The notes: a model not told the origin generated them from the letters alone. A stretch of 64,000 bases of DNA from Sycobia sp. Sy_11 (GCA_018907035.1 JACCIC010000125.1:1600514-1664513), one strand, 5' to 3'; positions 35,313 through 48,179 are shown, counted from the stretch's first letter. Numbers and translations are program-made.

Positions 35313-36560
35313 TTATTTTCAAATTTGACCCGGACTGGTGCATTTAAACTCCGCGCGTAAACTGAATTGGTAAAAAATTTTTTTTCTAACTTGGTACAAC
35401 CTTGCCTGATATTCATGTGAAACTTGAGCGCCATATCTCCATTAGTGTGTGTTTGTCAGTTGTTTGTTTACGAGGAAAAAAGTTTGTCTGGCGATATTGA
35501 CTATAGAAAAAAAGTTGGTCAAGGAGTTTACTTAAAATTTTGTGTTTCCAATAGATTTACTAAATGTTGCAGAAGTGTTTTGTGGAGTCTTATTTATCGC
35601 GAACGTAAGTATTTGAGTGGCACAAAGCATTCAGTGAAAGTCATCAAGTCTTTGAAAACTTGCCTCATGCAAGTCGCCCATCCACGCCTGTTAACGACGA
35701 TCACATCAAAAAAGTTGAGGAAATGGTGCTCCAAAATCGTCGTGTCGGTATCAGAAAGATAGCAGAGATTATTAACATCACTTATGGATCGACTCAACAT
35801 ATTTTGGTTAATGTTTTGCATATGATCCGTGTCAATGCTAGACTCTTTCCAATAGATATCAATCTTTTACAAAAACCACGTCAAGTAGAGGTCACAATAG
35901 AGATGCTACAAAACGTAGCTGAGGACCCTACATTCATCTAATGCATTATGACTGGTGACAAGACATGGGTTTATCAATATGACGTCGAAACTTCCCAACA
36001 ATCTAGCGAATGGCGTTCCAAAAATGAGCCGAAACCGAAAAAAACACGTCTAAAAACCAAAATAATGCTCATCGTTTTTTTTCAATTACCATGGGGTCGT
36101 TCGCCATGGATTCATTCCAGGAGATCAAGCGGTCAATAAGGAGTATTCCTTGGCCGTTTTGAGGCGGCTACGTGAAGTAATTCGTTGTAAATGATCGGAT
36201 TTCTGGGCAGATAAGTCATGGATTTTTCACCACGATAATGCACCGGCAAATTCCAGCATAATTGTATCTGATTTTTTCGCCAAACACGAAAAGAAAGTTA
36301 TTGCTCAGCTACCTTAATCGACAGATTTGGATCCAATGACTTCACAATCGCTATTTAAGCCATAAAAAATAATTCGCGAAAGAAACTGAAGACAATCCCA
36401 GATAAGTCTTACAACAGGTGTATGCAAAATTGGATGAAGCGTTGGTATGCTAGTTTCGGCTAGAAAGGAGTCTATGTTAAAGGCGATAATATAGATTTGT
36501 ATGAAAATACGTAAAAATGTTGGTTTTTTTTGGTCGGTTCCAGTCAAATTTGATCACCTA
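35313..36560 (+). mobile_element. Mariner relic, transposase decayed
   Basis: The likely ends share TCAAATTTGAC (left near 35318; reverse complement of the right near 36545). The plus strand encodes mariner blocks across frames: RRVGIRKIAEIINITYGST (35739-35795), IMTGDKTWVYQYDVETSQQS (35945-36004) with the first Asp, and FHHDNAPANSS-like sequence near 36225. The third Asp region is eroded. Stops and shifts are frequent. Confidence 0.78.
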
Positions 36561-37109
36561 TTTGTGACGGGGGTAACAAGGCGCCCGCGCCGACTCATAC
36601 GAGAGTACGAAGACGACGCGCGCGTCATCCCATGATAAAAATAAAGGTACTTTGGACAAAAATAATTTATTTTCTAAATTAAACAATTACTTTTGATAAT
36701 CGATGTTTAGTATATGGTGTTTCACTGATATTTTATTTACAATATAAAAAATGGACAGTATATTTTCATGTGATAATTTATATATCTATGATAGTTTTTA
36801 TATATCTTATGTACTATAAGAATATATTAGTTATAAGTTAGTAAAGTTTACTTTTTAATTTAAAGTTAACTAAACTCGACTAAAACTTTAGAAATTTAGC
36901 TATTATTTTGATTTTTCAAAAAAAAATGTTTTTACTTAATATATGGAGGTGCGCTTGAATCTAGTTTACACTTATAAACATACTTTAGTTTATTTTATTA
37001 GGTTGTAAAAATTCCCTTTAGGAAAATACATTTAGTAAATAGTAAATTTTTATAAATTATACAAACATTAAGTAGCTGGTATAGGTTTTCTCCAACTTAG
37101 ATTTATGTA
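36561..37109. other. AT-rich spacer, no gene seen
   Basis: A short GC-rich patch with CGCGCG at about 36570-36625, then AT-rich DNA up to the next mariner. Confidence 0.55.
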
Positions 37110-38157
37110 TTAGGTTATCAAATATCTCCCTTCCGCATTTTTGTCTTATGAATTTCGCGGATATGTACAAAACGCTACAAAGCTAGTATCTGATAATACT
37201 ATACATCATTTGAAAGGTCTTGACATAACGTACAAGACGACGCTATGCATGATTAGTTTAGATTTTGCGTTCAAAAGTTATAAGTGTGTAAACATTGAGT
37301 TCACTAACGCCGAAATGTGTGCTATTTTAAAGTTTTCCTTTGTCAAGGGCAAATCCGCTAGAGAAACATTCCGCGACATTAATGGTGTTTTCGGGGATGG
37401 TACGGTATCACTTCGAACCGCAGAGGAATGGTTTCAACGATTCAGAGTCGGTGAAAACGACACCATGGATAAGCCAGCCGGCGGAAGACCTGTGACGACG
37501 AATACCGGTCAAGTCATGGAATTTATCGAGTTAGACCGGAATGTGGCATCTCGTGACATCGTCCAGTAGATGAGATCGTCCCAAACAATGGCCAAGCCGG
37601 GATTGGCGGCCACGAATGTTTTGCTGTGTGTTTGATGGGATTGGAAGGGAATCACCCACTATGAGTTGCTTCCATATGGCCAGATGCTTAATTCTACCAT
37701 CTACTGTGAACAATTGGACCGCTTGAAGCAGGCTATCTACCAGAAGCGTCCACAATTGGCCAACAGGAAGTGTGTAGTGTTCCACCAGGATAACGCCAGA
37801 CCACATACTTCGTTGATGACTCGTCAGAAGCTACGGGAGTTCGGATGGGAGGTTTTATCTCATCCACCACATAACCCAGTCATAGCGCTAAGTGATCCAC
37901 CTGTTCCTGTCCATTTCGAGCGCCCCTAGTGGTGTAAAGTTAGACTCAAAAGAAGCTTGTAAAAAGTGGCTCTCCGAGTTCTTCGCAAATGAGGAGAGGG
38001 GTTTCTACGACAGAGGTATTATGGAGTTGCTGTCTACATGGAAACAGATTATCGAACAAAACGGCGCATATTTGAAGTAAATCCGACCACTGCAACACTT
38101 TTTATAAAGCATTGAATGAAGAGCACAAAAGCGGAAGGGAGATATTTGACAACCTAA
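37110..38157 (+). mobile_element. Internally deleted mariner with good inverted repeats
   Basis: The ends TTAGGTTATCAAATATCTCC (37110) and the reverse complement TTAGGTTGTCAAATATCTCC (to 38157) are flanked by TA on both sides. The transposase is split. An N-terminal frame at 37141-37569 contains TNAEMCAILKFSFVKGKSAR and a helix-turn-helix. A frame at 37666-37929 contains VVFHQDNARPHTSLM (second Asp), with eroded sequence where the third Asp should be. An end frame at 37892-38080 reads KQIIEQNGAYLK. The part holding the first Asp is deleted between about 37565 and 37600. Confidence 0.88.
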
Positions 38158-38740
38158 TATATTGTAAAAGTGAAATCGAATAGATTTTGTATTTCAATGA
38201 TATTGAAACGTATAACAGTAGAACACATTAAACCTAAACTATGGACGTATGGAGTAATGGTAATATGAGAATTGTTTAAAAATCTACATGCATTTGTATG
38301 TAGAAATATATATGCTTAGGTCACTTGCCTTCCTATATCATATTTTCACTTTTATAACATCTATTAATAAAGTATATATCGTATAATCAGATTTTCATTA
38401 CTGGATTTTCTTAAATATAAATACATCAAATTAATCTTAAAAATAAATTTAATAAAGTTTCCAATAATGTAATGGTTTCTTATGGTTAATATAAATTTGA
38501 AAGAATGAATGATGTCAAGCTAGGTTCAAGATTGCAAAGGATTTAAAAATACTGCGTATTTTCATTTATTATCAGGAAACATAATATATAATCCTAGTAT
38601 ATTAGTAGAATAGATCTTTTGCAAATAAAGGATGTCGACTTATTTGTTTACATAAAGTTCTTTCATAATAAACAATGCACAATAAAAAAAGAAAAGAAAT
38701 TATTAAGATATAAAAATTTTTGCGTAGAGATAAGTCATTT
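38158..38740. other. AT-rich spacer, no gene seen
   Basis: Nothing recognised. Confidence 0.6.
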
Positions 38741-39420
38741 AATGTAGGTTTGAAATTTTTTTTGTAACTCGCGCTGCGAGTGTCGCATCTGACGGGACCC
38801 GATCGCCGTCCTTCGTCGTTCTGTGAAAAGCTCGCCTTTTTTTCGTAGTGCAGAGACGCGCGTCGCGACGGATCACTCTCACCCGGATCGTCGACGGAAC
38901 TAGAAGAAGATAGTACAGAGGCATGGGAGTGATTTGAAGCGAGAGAGGGATGAAATAGTGGAGAAGAAAGATTGTGAGAGGGCGAAGAAAAGATAAAAGA
39001 GTATAGTTAAATAGAAGAGAATTATGTCGAATAGAGCGAGAGAAGAAGGGAGGAAAGAGTGAATGAGAGAGATAAGGATGAAGAAAGGCGAGAGGAAACC
39101 ATGCAAGAGTTAAAGAAATAAGCAAGACGAGAAAAAAAAGAGAGAGAATGAAGAGGTAGAAGAGAGAGAGAGTGAGGGGGAAGAAGAGTGAAATGCAAAA
39201 AAGAGAGAGATTGAAGGAGAAGTAACGTGAGAAACCAGAAGAAGGAGACAGATAAGCAGAGAGAAGAGGCAACGGCGTTCCTCCGGACGTAGGGCAGAGA
39301 GATAAAGAAGGGAAAGGGTGAGAGGAAGTCGACGATACCTCTGCGGACGCCGAGGAACGCCCGCGCCTGTCCCTTCATCCACGGACCCGTCGCAGAGGTA
39401 GGTGTTTGTTTATTTTATTT
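38741..39420. promoter_or_regulatory. CpG- and GA-rich block, possible host promoter or first exon
   Basis: Composition changes sharply from AT-rich DNA to CpG-containing (38760-38900) and then strongly GA-rich sequence (38930-39330), ending in CGCAGAGGTAGGTG, which could be a splice donor near 39398. Blocks like this occur at 5' ends of insect genes. The long overlapping minus-strand frames are Ser/Leu/Phe low-complexity and not believable as protein. No downstream coding exon was recognised within 1.5 kb, so this remains a guess. Confidence 0.3.
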
Positions 39421-40924
39421 GTTCTCCTTTAGGTGAGCGATTCGGTCGGCGTTCACGGTGACCGAGTTGTGTCGGGCGCGATACTCGCACGAGAAAGAGA
39501 TTTGAATAAGTCATCGAATATTAGTTACCGTGTATTCTCAGTTGTTTAGTTAAATAAAGTGGATGGTGCATACATAATAGACGTGTAAACTGGTTTTTTT
39601 CCTGTGTTTTACAGCACATTCGAGGTGTGTTTGTTCCTTTTTCCGGCCGGCGAAATCCCCTCAGTGATTTCAAATGGAGTAAATAAGTGATGAATCAAAA
39701 TTAAATATTTGTGTGCGAAAGAGTAGGATTAAGCTGAAATTTATTTTGTTTCCGTAAAAATTTCTCTCATCACAATATATACGGCGTGGTTATAAAGTAA
39801 TTGATAAGACAGATGTAAGTATAAATATACTGTATTGCAATTATTTAAAATTATATGGATAATGTAAAAAGCATCATAAAAGCCTTACATAGCAATAAAA
39901 TATAATAAAAATAAACTACATTTAAATTAAAAAATATATTAATTAAAAATTTATTCATAAATTATTTATTAATTTTCAAAATAAATATGCATTTTTAATC
40001 TATATTTTATAAATAATAAAGTCATTGGTGAATGGATATGAATGAAGAATAATTAAAAAAAAGAACAACATATTAGGTAAATATGATGAAATTTTTCATC
40101 TTTTATTATAACATTAAAATTTTATAAATTTACAATCCTTTAATTCTTTTGTTTTTAATTGTTTTATACATATATATCTTGTTTTATACATTTATATTTT
40201 ATATTACATTACAAAAAGTGAAACTTTCTGAAGTAGACCACTAAAAATCGAGGAAATGAATTTTATATATTTTTTTGCAGAATGTTGAAAGTTTATATAT
40301 TAAAATGAATGTCCTAAAACGTTTTTTCAAAATTTTCATTTTTGAAAAAAGTGATAAACAAATGAATTTCACTTTTTTTTCAAATTGCGATTATTCCAAC
40401 AGATTATAATAAAAATTTACATAATTTGCGCAATGAGTACAAAAATAGTACAAGAATAAAATGCGGTACTTATAAAATGAAAAAACTCAATTTGTATAAA
40501 AAAACAATTTTTCAATAAAAAATTAAACATTATTCAACTTCTAGTTCTATGATGCTATCGAACTGCATCAGTTCAACTCAAAAATGATTGCATTTTTGAA
40601 ACCGAATTTCGATGAACACAACATAAAAAAGTTTATCACTGTAGAAGTATTGTTTTGAAAGTGTGTGAATAATTTTATAAGTTTGTTTTTGTTGATTAAT
40701 TACAAATAATATAAATATAATATAATTTTTTTTGATATTTCGCAAACATAAATGAGGAAGAAAGGAGGGTAGAGTAGCCGAGCGATCGCTCCGGGTTAGG
40801 TTTGAGTCAAAATTTATTACTATTATTAGAATTTATTATTATTAATTTTCGAGATAATTCTGAGGTTTTTCTGCTTGACTGCATCTTTTATGCTTAAGAT
40901 ACTACTGTTATAGCTGCTGCAGTT
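39421..40924. other. AT-rich spacer, no gene recognised
   Basis: GC-richer up to 39700, then AT-rich. A possible splice acceptor (TTTTACAG) is at about 39613. A tRNA-like fragment near 40774-40808 was considered and rejected. Confidence 0.45.
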
Positions 40925-41599
40925 GGTAAGGCTACTGCGGCTGCTGCAGCTACTGTGACTGTTGCCGATTTGTGTGATCTGTGACTTTACGGCTCCGACT
41001 GCGACTAATTCGGATTTTATATGCGGCCTTCTTCTGTCGTGTCATTTTCGAAGGTGTTTTGCGAGCTTTGTCTTTAGAACTAAAACAGAAATTCATAAAT
41101 TAACAAATGATGAATTAATGATAATATAAATAATGAAATGATTTGAAATAAAATAAATAATGAAATGATATGAAATAAAAGAAATAATTAAATGGAATAA
41201 ATAAAATGACAAAATAAATAAGCAAATAAATAAATTACAAAATTAATTACAGAATAAAATACAATGGAAATAAATATAACAAATAATAAAATGAAATAAA
41301 TAAATGAAATTAAATAAATAATTAAATAAAAACATCGAAATTAAGTGATACTTACATTCAAATGATTCCATGGATCGATCTACCTTCACAGTGTATGTTA
41401 AGCACGCCACCATTTCCTCCAATTTAAGAAGTCATGATTCGAGGCTACTTCTTGTTCGCGGATGCATCGTCTCAGAGGAGCTGAACAAATCTTTAATCTT
41501 TTCCATAGATTTTCTTGGCACCTTATGTGGTAGCGATGGACATCTCTTGTAGATACTTTTGCTGTGGGTACCACAACTCTTGTCAACTTCTACTCTCAT
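40925..41599 (-). pseudogene. Decayed copy of the spliced RS-rich gene
   Basis: On the minus strand an ATG at 41599 opens MRVEVDKSCGTHSKSIYKR and continues to VPRKSMEKIKDLF. This parallels the MKVAV start and the KR..P...K.PR......DLF pattern of the gene at 49891. A GTAAGT donor follows (exon end 41356), then an AT-rich intron of about 275 bp, a TTTTAG acceptor at 41080, and a second exon with a basic Arg-Ser run (ISRSRSRKVTD) before a stop. At least one stop lies in exon 1. The matching start, intron position and RS-rich second exon make homology likely although overall similarity is low. Confidence 0.5.
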
Positions 41600-41830
41600 T
41601 TTTAGACCTTAAGAATGATAGAAGTTGAAGGAAAATTACGAAAAGTAGCTTTCCTCCACAGTGTTTAAAGCAGTTCCAACTTAAAAGAGGAAGGAAAAGC
41701 CTTCTCTCATTGACTCTAAAACGCTCCTCCTTCACTTTTCATAGGTTAACAATTGTTTCTCATTGGTCGACTATATTTTCCCTCTTCTCCTTTCCGTTCT
41801 CCTTCCCTTTCTAACCATACTAATAATAAT
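41600..41830 (-). promoter_or_regulatory. Promoter-like region of the decayed RS-rich gene
   Basis: On the minus strand, upstream of the ATG at 41599, there is a CCAAT box (ATTGG on the plus strand at 41762-41766) with the flank CCAATGAGAAA, and a TTTTAAG element near 41670. The CCAATGAG context also occurs in the promoter of the related gene at 49.9 kb. Confidence 0.4.
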
Positions 41831-44825
41831 ATGATTCTAATATTGAAAGAAATGCAATTTCAGTTTTTATATATTCTTTACTTGAATATAAAATTTGAAA
41901 TAAAGTCTCACGAAAAAAAATCGTAAGGTGCACTCTTATAATCAATGTGCTTGAAACATATCATTTTAATTGACTATTCAATATGTTAAATTATTAACAT
42001 ATAACTCTGAAATTTCAGTGAAATTTAAAGAAAATGTTACTCAAAAGTCACGCTTAAATAATTGAAGGCTATTTGAGCTTGTACATAAAATCAAAATAAT
42101 GTTAATATTAAAATCAATTGTACTGATTCGACGTTACATATTACTAATGATTATCTTGACATAGAAAAATATGCTGGACTTGCAGTACACGATTTTAATA
42201 AAAAGAATGGATCCAAACCTCTGGACACAAAAAGATTATATTTTTTCTTATTCCATACATACTAAAAAGAAAAGTAAGAGGTTATACAAGAATAAACGAA
42301 GAACTCAAGGTATGCGAGTGAAAAGTATTTGGATGATTATATCTCAGTTACGTGCACCATTACAGTAGCTCACCGTATAGATAGTGTATCCATCTTATCA
42401 GTCTTTGTAACGCTAATGATTCCTATCTAGACATACCTAGATTAGGATCAGAATGTCGCAAGTATGACATTGGAAAGTAATATAGACCTTACTATGAACC
42501 TTATTATCTGAGTAGACCTTTAAAACTAACCCACTTCGCCACTTAATACCCAATCTTCATATACTATAATTTATAAAAATCACATCAGCTTACGCTTATA
42601 AAGCAGTTCAAGCATATTCATTGTGTGGTTATACATGGCGGCTTGATATACTAATTACAGTACGTCTTTCGAATTATGGGCGTCGACTACGTGTTTAGTG
42701 CTCCTATTGACAGTTTAAATATAATATGCGATACTAGAGGCGGAGAGTAAAACTAAAAAATGACGGTCATGAGTGTACAAGAAGTACATGAAATCATTGC
42801 TTAGATAATAAACTTTTGGAATTTTTTACAAATTTCTTTAGAAAAACTACAACTTATCGAAATACATCAAAGTAAAGCATAAGAAAAGTAATAGCAGAGT
42901 TTATATTGTAACAAAAGCATCATTAAATCATTTCCACATCATTGAAAGGGTTCTAAAAGAGAAGATTACGGTAAAGAACTGCACTTCTTATTGCTAATTG
43001 AACTGAATTTTAATACTAATTTAAAATTTCATTATAATAAAAATTTCTTTTAACTGAGCTATCTGCTTCTTAGCATCTTTGGTTCTCTGAAACATCCTTT
43101 CTATCACGTGTAAAAACGTATTCTTTCTTCTTTACAATTCCTTCGTCTCAAATAGGTTTTTGATCGATTACATTTTCGAAGGTCTTCGTATCACTGTCCC
43201 GTATATAATATTTATAAGTATCTTTAAAAAGTTCAATGGATCTTTTGAACATGTCCGAAATTTTATTCGATCTCAGGATTCCAGAACTATCTCCATGATT
43301 ATCTGTGCAATCTTATTCATGATCTTCAAACCATGCTTCAAATTCAGAAGTATTATGGTACCATCGTAGGTTTCACGCGCTCTGCAAAACTTTGACTTCA
43401 CTTCGAGATCTATAACTTTATTTGTATATATGCCTATCAAACTGACTAAGAAAAGTAACGATGAAAACCTCTTTTTGGCGATGAATCATCTCCTGAGACT
43501 GCGAGCCGCTTTTCCATTTTGCCAGCTGCTGTGCTTGCGTTTTTGTCCTCAGTTATAGCTTTTTAAAAAACTAATAATGCTACTCATTTGGCTGATATGT
43601 GAATGTGATTGAAAATATCATAATATTCATTTTCACTAAATCCACTACATAAATCTATCAATCCACAAAAATGATTCAGACCCTAAATATCTATGCCAAG
43701 ATGCCTCGTTAGGAAAGCAAATTTTCTGTTTATTTCATAACCAGAGCTAATTTTTGGACTCGATGGAATGCGAACGTCATTTTCACATGTACACGCCAAA
43801 TTTATAACAAAAGCTAAACTTTTCTGATTCAATTTCGAAAACGCACTTCATTTTACATGTTTTACAAATCACAATGTTCTGTAAGGTAAAGTATATACTA
43901 TAAGAGACTCTTCAGTATAGTATAGTTGGATCGACTGCAGCTTGCAAATCAGGATCACCATGATGAATTTTTTTTTGCAGAAGTAATAGTGAAACTTGAA
44001 TTAGTATCAGAAGTATAGCGACATCATACATAGAAAATTTTTAATCGTACATAATAAAAATACTACTTTTTCACAACGGTTCCATTTCACATCGTTGAGA
44101 TCAATAAGCGAGCACTGAATTTGGTAAATGGCCGCTAAAATGTCTATTTACAAAGAATTAGGATTAAAGATTGAGAGTGAGCTGTAGCAGCGCAACGTCG
44201 ACCACTACTGGAGCAGCCAAGCTTGCACGCTCAACCGCAGTAAATGCTACCCTCTTTTCTGCCTGTTTCCGACCATAGGATCATATTGTATGAGGTTTAA
44301 AATATTTCTTGATAGTATTGCTATCAAATAATGACATAAAGAAAAGGATTTATCCAAAAAAAATCTACTGCAAACCTGCCTTAATATGCTATGGGATTAT
44401 AAAATATAGTATAGCATTTGAATAAAGATTTTAAAATTGATAAGCTGGAGGATGAAAAAAATTTGGTGGGTTGGAGACATTATTTGAATGAAAATATCAG
44501 TTCTTTCCATTTTAATACTGTATTATCTCTACACCCATGGTTGTCATTGTTTTAATGCAGTGGTACCCTCGTGTACACGATGGAAATTTTCTTTTCCAAC
44601 AATTTTTGTAGTGCTTGAATATATACGGACACCTACTCAAAAGCTCTGCTTTTATCTTTGATGAAAATTTTCATGTAGAATGTTTTATGTAAATAATAGT
44701 TTCATAGTTTCTAGTAGTCGCTTGTTTGTACTACATATGCACGCATTATAGAAACATAAGATGGCTTCTGAATAAGGCGCTTCTTCTTTTGACACTTTTG
44801 AGAATAACTATATTTTCAGCTTAAA
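41831..44825. other. Long stretch, no gene recognised
   Basis: AT-rich DNA with small open frames at 42171 and 43160 that match nothing known to me. Old transposon sequence is likely but cannot be named. Confidence 0.45.
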
Positions 44826-46200
44826 ACATGAAGTTAGGTTAAGTTAGGTTAAGTTGTAAGGGCTTATGCTTCGTCCTGGTCGGGCGACACCCTATATTTC
44901 CCGAAGGGTGGAGCCATAATCTGTCTCTTCTCAGAGAAACATTTCCAGTTTCTCGCAAATTTAGCTAATATTTCAATATTCACACTTGATGCCTCTTCCA
45001 GATCCTCCATGAAGCTTTGTCTTAACATTATGAGTCTTTTACTTGTTAGGGCTGGACATAAGCATAACAAGTGGTTTATTGTTTCCTCTTCCGTGTGGCA
45101 TTCTCTACAGGAATTATCAGACGCCTTACCCCATCTTTTGAGGTTGACGCCTGTTGTACAGTGTCTTGTGATTATTCCTGTAATCATGCCAATCGTTACT
45201 TTTTGTGCCTTGAAAGGTCACTAGTTTGTGCTTCATCAATTGTAGACCATAGCTTCCTGTACGTGAAGCAGTCATTTCTTATCTCCCACCGTTCACTATG
45301 CTTTGCTTTGATGGTCTCGTCTATACTCTTTTTAATCGTGTTGATTGATGTCCATATTTCCACAATTTCGATTCTCTAAAACTCAGAGCTCCTTTTGCGG
45401 CTAGCTCTTTTATATGCAGATCTATAGGCTGTACGTTCAGCATCATTTCTAGAGCTGCTTGTGGTGCACTCCTTGTGACTCCGCTTATTTCTAGTATCAC
45501 AATTCTTTGAACCTTTGCTATCATCTTTCTATTAACTTTTTATACATGGCTTACCACTATATAGAGGCTCCACAGGTAATTATACGTCTTACTATGACCG
45601 TCTACATCAAGTGTACTACTTCATGTAATGCACTCTCTACAGATATTCCTTTCAAGTAGACATGCTATGTTGTACATTTCTTTTCTACGTCAGTAGTTTC
45701 CTTTATGTGTATGTCAATCAGTTTCTCTAGTGTTTTTAAAAGAAAGACTCATTGGTCTGAAGTCTTTTGGCATTATGTAGCTTGATTTCCCCGACTTAGG
45801 TATGAAAGCTACTCTTATCTCTCTCTCTATCTCTTTGGTAGATAGCCTAATATTAGGCAATCCGAGTGGATCTTAGTCAAAATATCCATTATAGTGTCTT
45901 GGAATTTCTATAGCATTATGAGTATTATGTCATCCGGTTCCGCCGATTCGAATGAGTTTATAGCCCATAAGGCTGTCTTTATATTTAGAACAGATTTACT
46001 CTGTTTTCTGGCTATTCTGAGGAGCCTCTTTGTCTCTTTCCTTAGTCCTCTAAGTTCCGCATTCCACCATTATTTGGTATGTTTGCGGCTTCTTCTTATT
46101 GGAGATGATTCAAGGAACGCTTTTTCTACGATGTCTCTCAGTTTATTGACTGCGTATGCTATTCCGACCTGTGTGAAAACCCGGCGTTGGGGTTGAGGGC
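44826..46200 (-). pseudogene. R1/Jockey-like non-LTR retrotransposon, 5'-truncated and decayed
   Basis: The minus strand has the C-terminal cysteine-histidine block of the ORF2 protein (SCRECHTEEETINHLLCLCP, about 45056-45115). Upstream are a block at 45321-45524 (VQRIVILEISGVTRSAPQAA) and reverse-transcriptase fragments at about 45760-46130 (WWNAELRGLRKETKRLLR; a P-K-S-G-K block). The order endonuclease end, RT and C-terminal knuckle fits R1-like elements. Much of the RT is deleted. The 3' end carries a tail of repeated TTAGGTTAAG units on the plus strand at about 44833-44853. Confidence 0.75.
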
Positions 46201-47176
46201 CCTTTGCCTATCCGTTCCCTCACTAGTTTCGAAAACTTTGCCAAATCTGTTTTTTCCGTATTCTTAAAAATCCTGCTCGGCATAGTATTCTGATTTATTG
46301 TGAAGAGTATTATATACAGGGTGAAATGGAGTTCGGCAATTTTGCTTGCTCATACCTTGCACGGCAGCACGTAGGCGCCAAATTTGTGTGTTGCACTTTG
46401 TGTGCACCCACGATACCACGATGAACGGGGAAAACATTCTCCTAAATTCCCGAAGCTTTGCGAAGCGAAAAGGCACTCTCTACCAACCTGAAATATGCCG
46501 GAGCGAAGCGAATTATTGATTTCAGGCATAAGTAAAAAAAAGAAAATTCTCACTTTTTTAGATTGAGTAAAAACCTTAAATAAATATCACTTGTTTTTTG
46601 GAAAGCGATCGTTAGAAACTTCATGGATCGCAAAACAGAACAGGCATATATGAGAGGAGGAGAAATCAACTACTCTCGGCACACTAAACTTCATTACTTA
46701 CGGTTATCTGCGCCATGCTGCCAATAGCTCTCTCAGAAATGATGTTTATTGCTGCATGCCGGCTACGGCTGTGGTCGCCACTGTACGCTTACGCGCTTTC
46801 GCTGCTGCGCACTGTGCGTTACGACAGATGTGCGCTTATGCATTGCTACGCGGTGAAAGTCCCTTTGTCCCTCGCTGGTCCGTCGCTGCTGTGCTGCGCC
46901 ATTATTCGTGTGCTATCGGTTCTTGGTTGGCCATCCCTTTATCCTTGTGCTTGGCTTTTACGTACTTTCTCTGAACGTGGCTTTCTCGCTAACGTGCATT
47001 CTGATCAGGCTAGCTTTAACTGAATACATATATGCACGAATGAGCAAGTTTCGCTTGAATTACGTTTTGTCGTTTTCTTGTCCCCTTTCCACCGAATGAC
47101 GTATTCGCTCTTTACGCTGGCGGTGTCCTTGCCGCTTCATGTTGGCTTCTCGCCACCGCGCGTCTTCGCTGATCTG

Positions 47177-47177
<1 letters not shown>
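46201..47177. other. Mixed spacer, no gene recognised
   Basis: Open frames on both strands at 46264-46553 and 46715-47099 are in a GC-richer stretch but show no family motif; several overlap one another. Confidence 0.4.

Positions 47178-47226
<49 letters not shown>
47178..47226. repeat. (TA)n microsatellite
   Basis: Pure TA repeat directly preceding a GC-rich segment. Confidence 0.97.
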
Positions 47227-47229
<3 letters not shown>

Positions 47230-47393
47230 AACGGGGTGGATTCGATTAGGCGAACTCCGGTTCCAATATCGACGCGCGACCGCTCCCGTACGGTTCGCGC
47301 GCAACCCTCGTTGATCCTTCTTCTCCCCGTTCGGGGAACAAGCACCCGTCGACGGCGGAACCTCGGCGGGCCACCACGCGCCGGCCCGTTACA
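47227..47393. repeat. Short LTR-like segment with TGTAACGGG..CCCGTTACA ends
   Basis: The 167-bp GC-rich segment starts TGTAACGGG and ends with the exact reverse complement CCCGTTACA, the TG..CA form of an LTR. The sharp base-composition change fits an insertion. No second copy was found here, so it could be a solo LTR or one end of an element whose gag relic follows. A target duplication cannot be judged because of the TA repeat on the left. Confidence 0.45.
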
Positions 47394-48179
47394 AAGATTG
47401 ACTCGCGAATGCGCGAGTCTACTTACGTGTCTTGTGCGCGGTGCTCTGCCAACGAGCACCACATCCGCAGCAAGGCGGCTCCTTCTCCAAGGATGTCCGC
47501 AGCCAGCTCAAATCGCACGGCGGAAGGACTTCGCCATTCCTGCGGTAGCGGGTGTATCCTACGCACAATATTGTTAAATTAAATTAAGACTCAATTGAAG
47601 AGACCAATCAATTCAAAATTAAGCTAACTATTTAGACGCGAATCAAGATGGAACAGTCAGGGATCAAAGTGACTCAATTGGAGCAATCTTAGAGATTGAT
47701 GCGACAAATACTCACGGGTGATAGGCATATGCGGCATCGGCTAGGGAACCTACGCACAGAGAGACAAGTAAGCCTAGCGAATAGGCTACGAGAATTATGC
47801 ATTAGCCTGAGAGGAGATGCCGATTTTAGCAGAGCGTCTGCTACGATACGTGTACAAAGCATTCGGAACTTGAGATAACGTACCGTGGTATCTGGAATGG
47901 GACGAGAACACGCGAGATGATATGGCTGAGGAAATGCTACCAGCCCTGAAGACGTCTGACATAGAGGAGGCAGAGGAGATACCGCTATAGGGAGCAAGCT
48001 GTTCAACCACTATTGCCGAGGCCGTAAGCACCTCAGCAGCTATGTTTGGGCGAACGGAGTAACCACAACGATTATCACGTCATCCTTACATTTGAGCCGA
48101 GTGATATTTCTTCACGATGAAAATTTAATATGCGTGTGAGAAAAGCGAACAACGTTGATGGCTATCTATTATTACAGAA
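47394..48179 (+). other. GC-richer stretch, possible gag-like relic at 47650-48060
   Basis: From 47650 a frame reads MEQSGIKVTQLEQS, then after a stop LRELCISLRGDADFSRASAT with basic and acidic residues. It resembles the N-terminal part of insect Gypsy gag proteins, but the similarity is weak. No zinc knuckle or pol was seen. If real, it may belong to the LTR-like segment at 47227. Confidence 0.3.

Noticed and set aside
38739..39382. Long overlapping minus-strand Ser/Leu/Phe-rich frames
   Set aside because: They are translations of a GA-rich low-complexity block; several frames are open at once, as expected from composition.
40770..40810. tRNA-like A and B box (TAGCCGAGCG and GGTTTGAGTC)
   Set aside because: The two boxes are only about 10 bp apart, too close for a tRNA gene, and no cloverleaf can be drawn. 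A SINE head is possible but unsupported.
47112..47577. Overlapping 116- and 113-codon frames on both strands
   Set aside because: They run through the TA array and a GC-rich LTR-like segment; GC-rich DNA has few stops.
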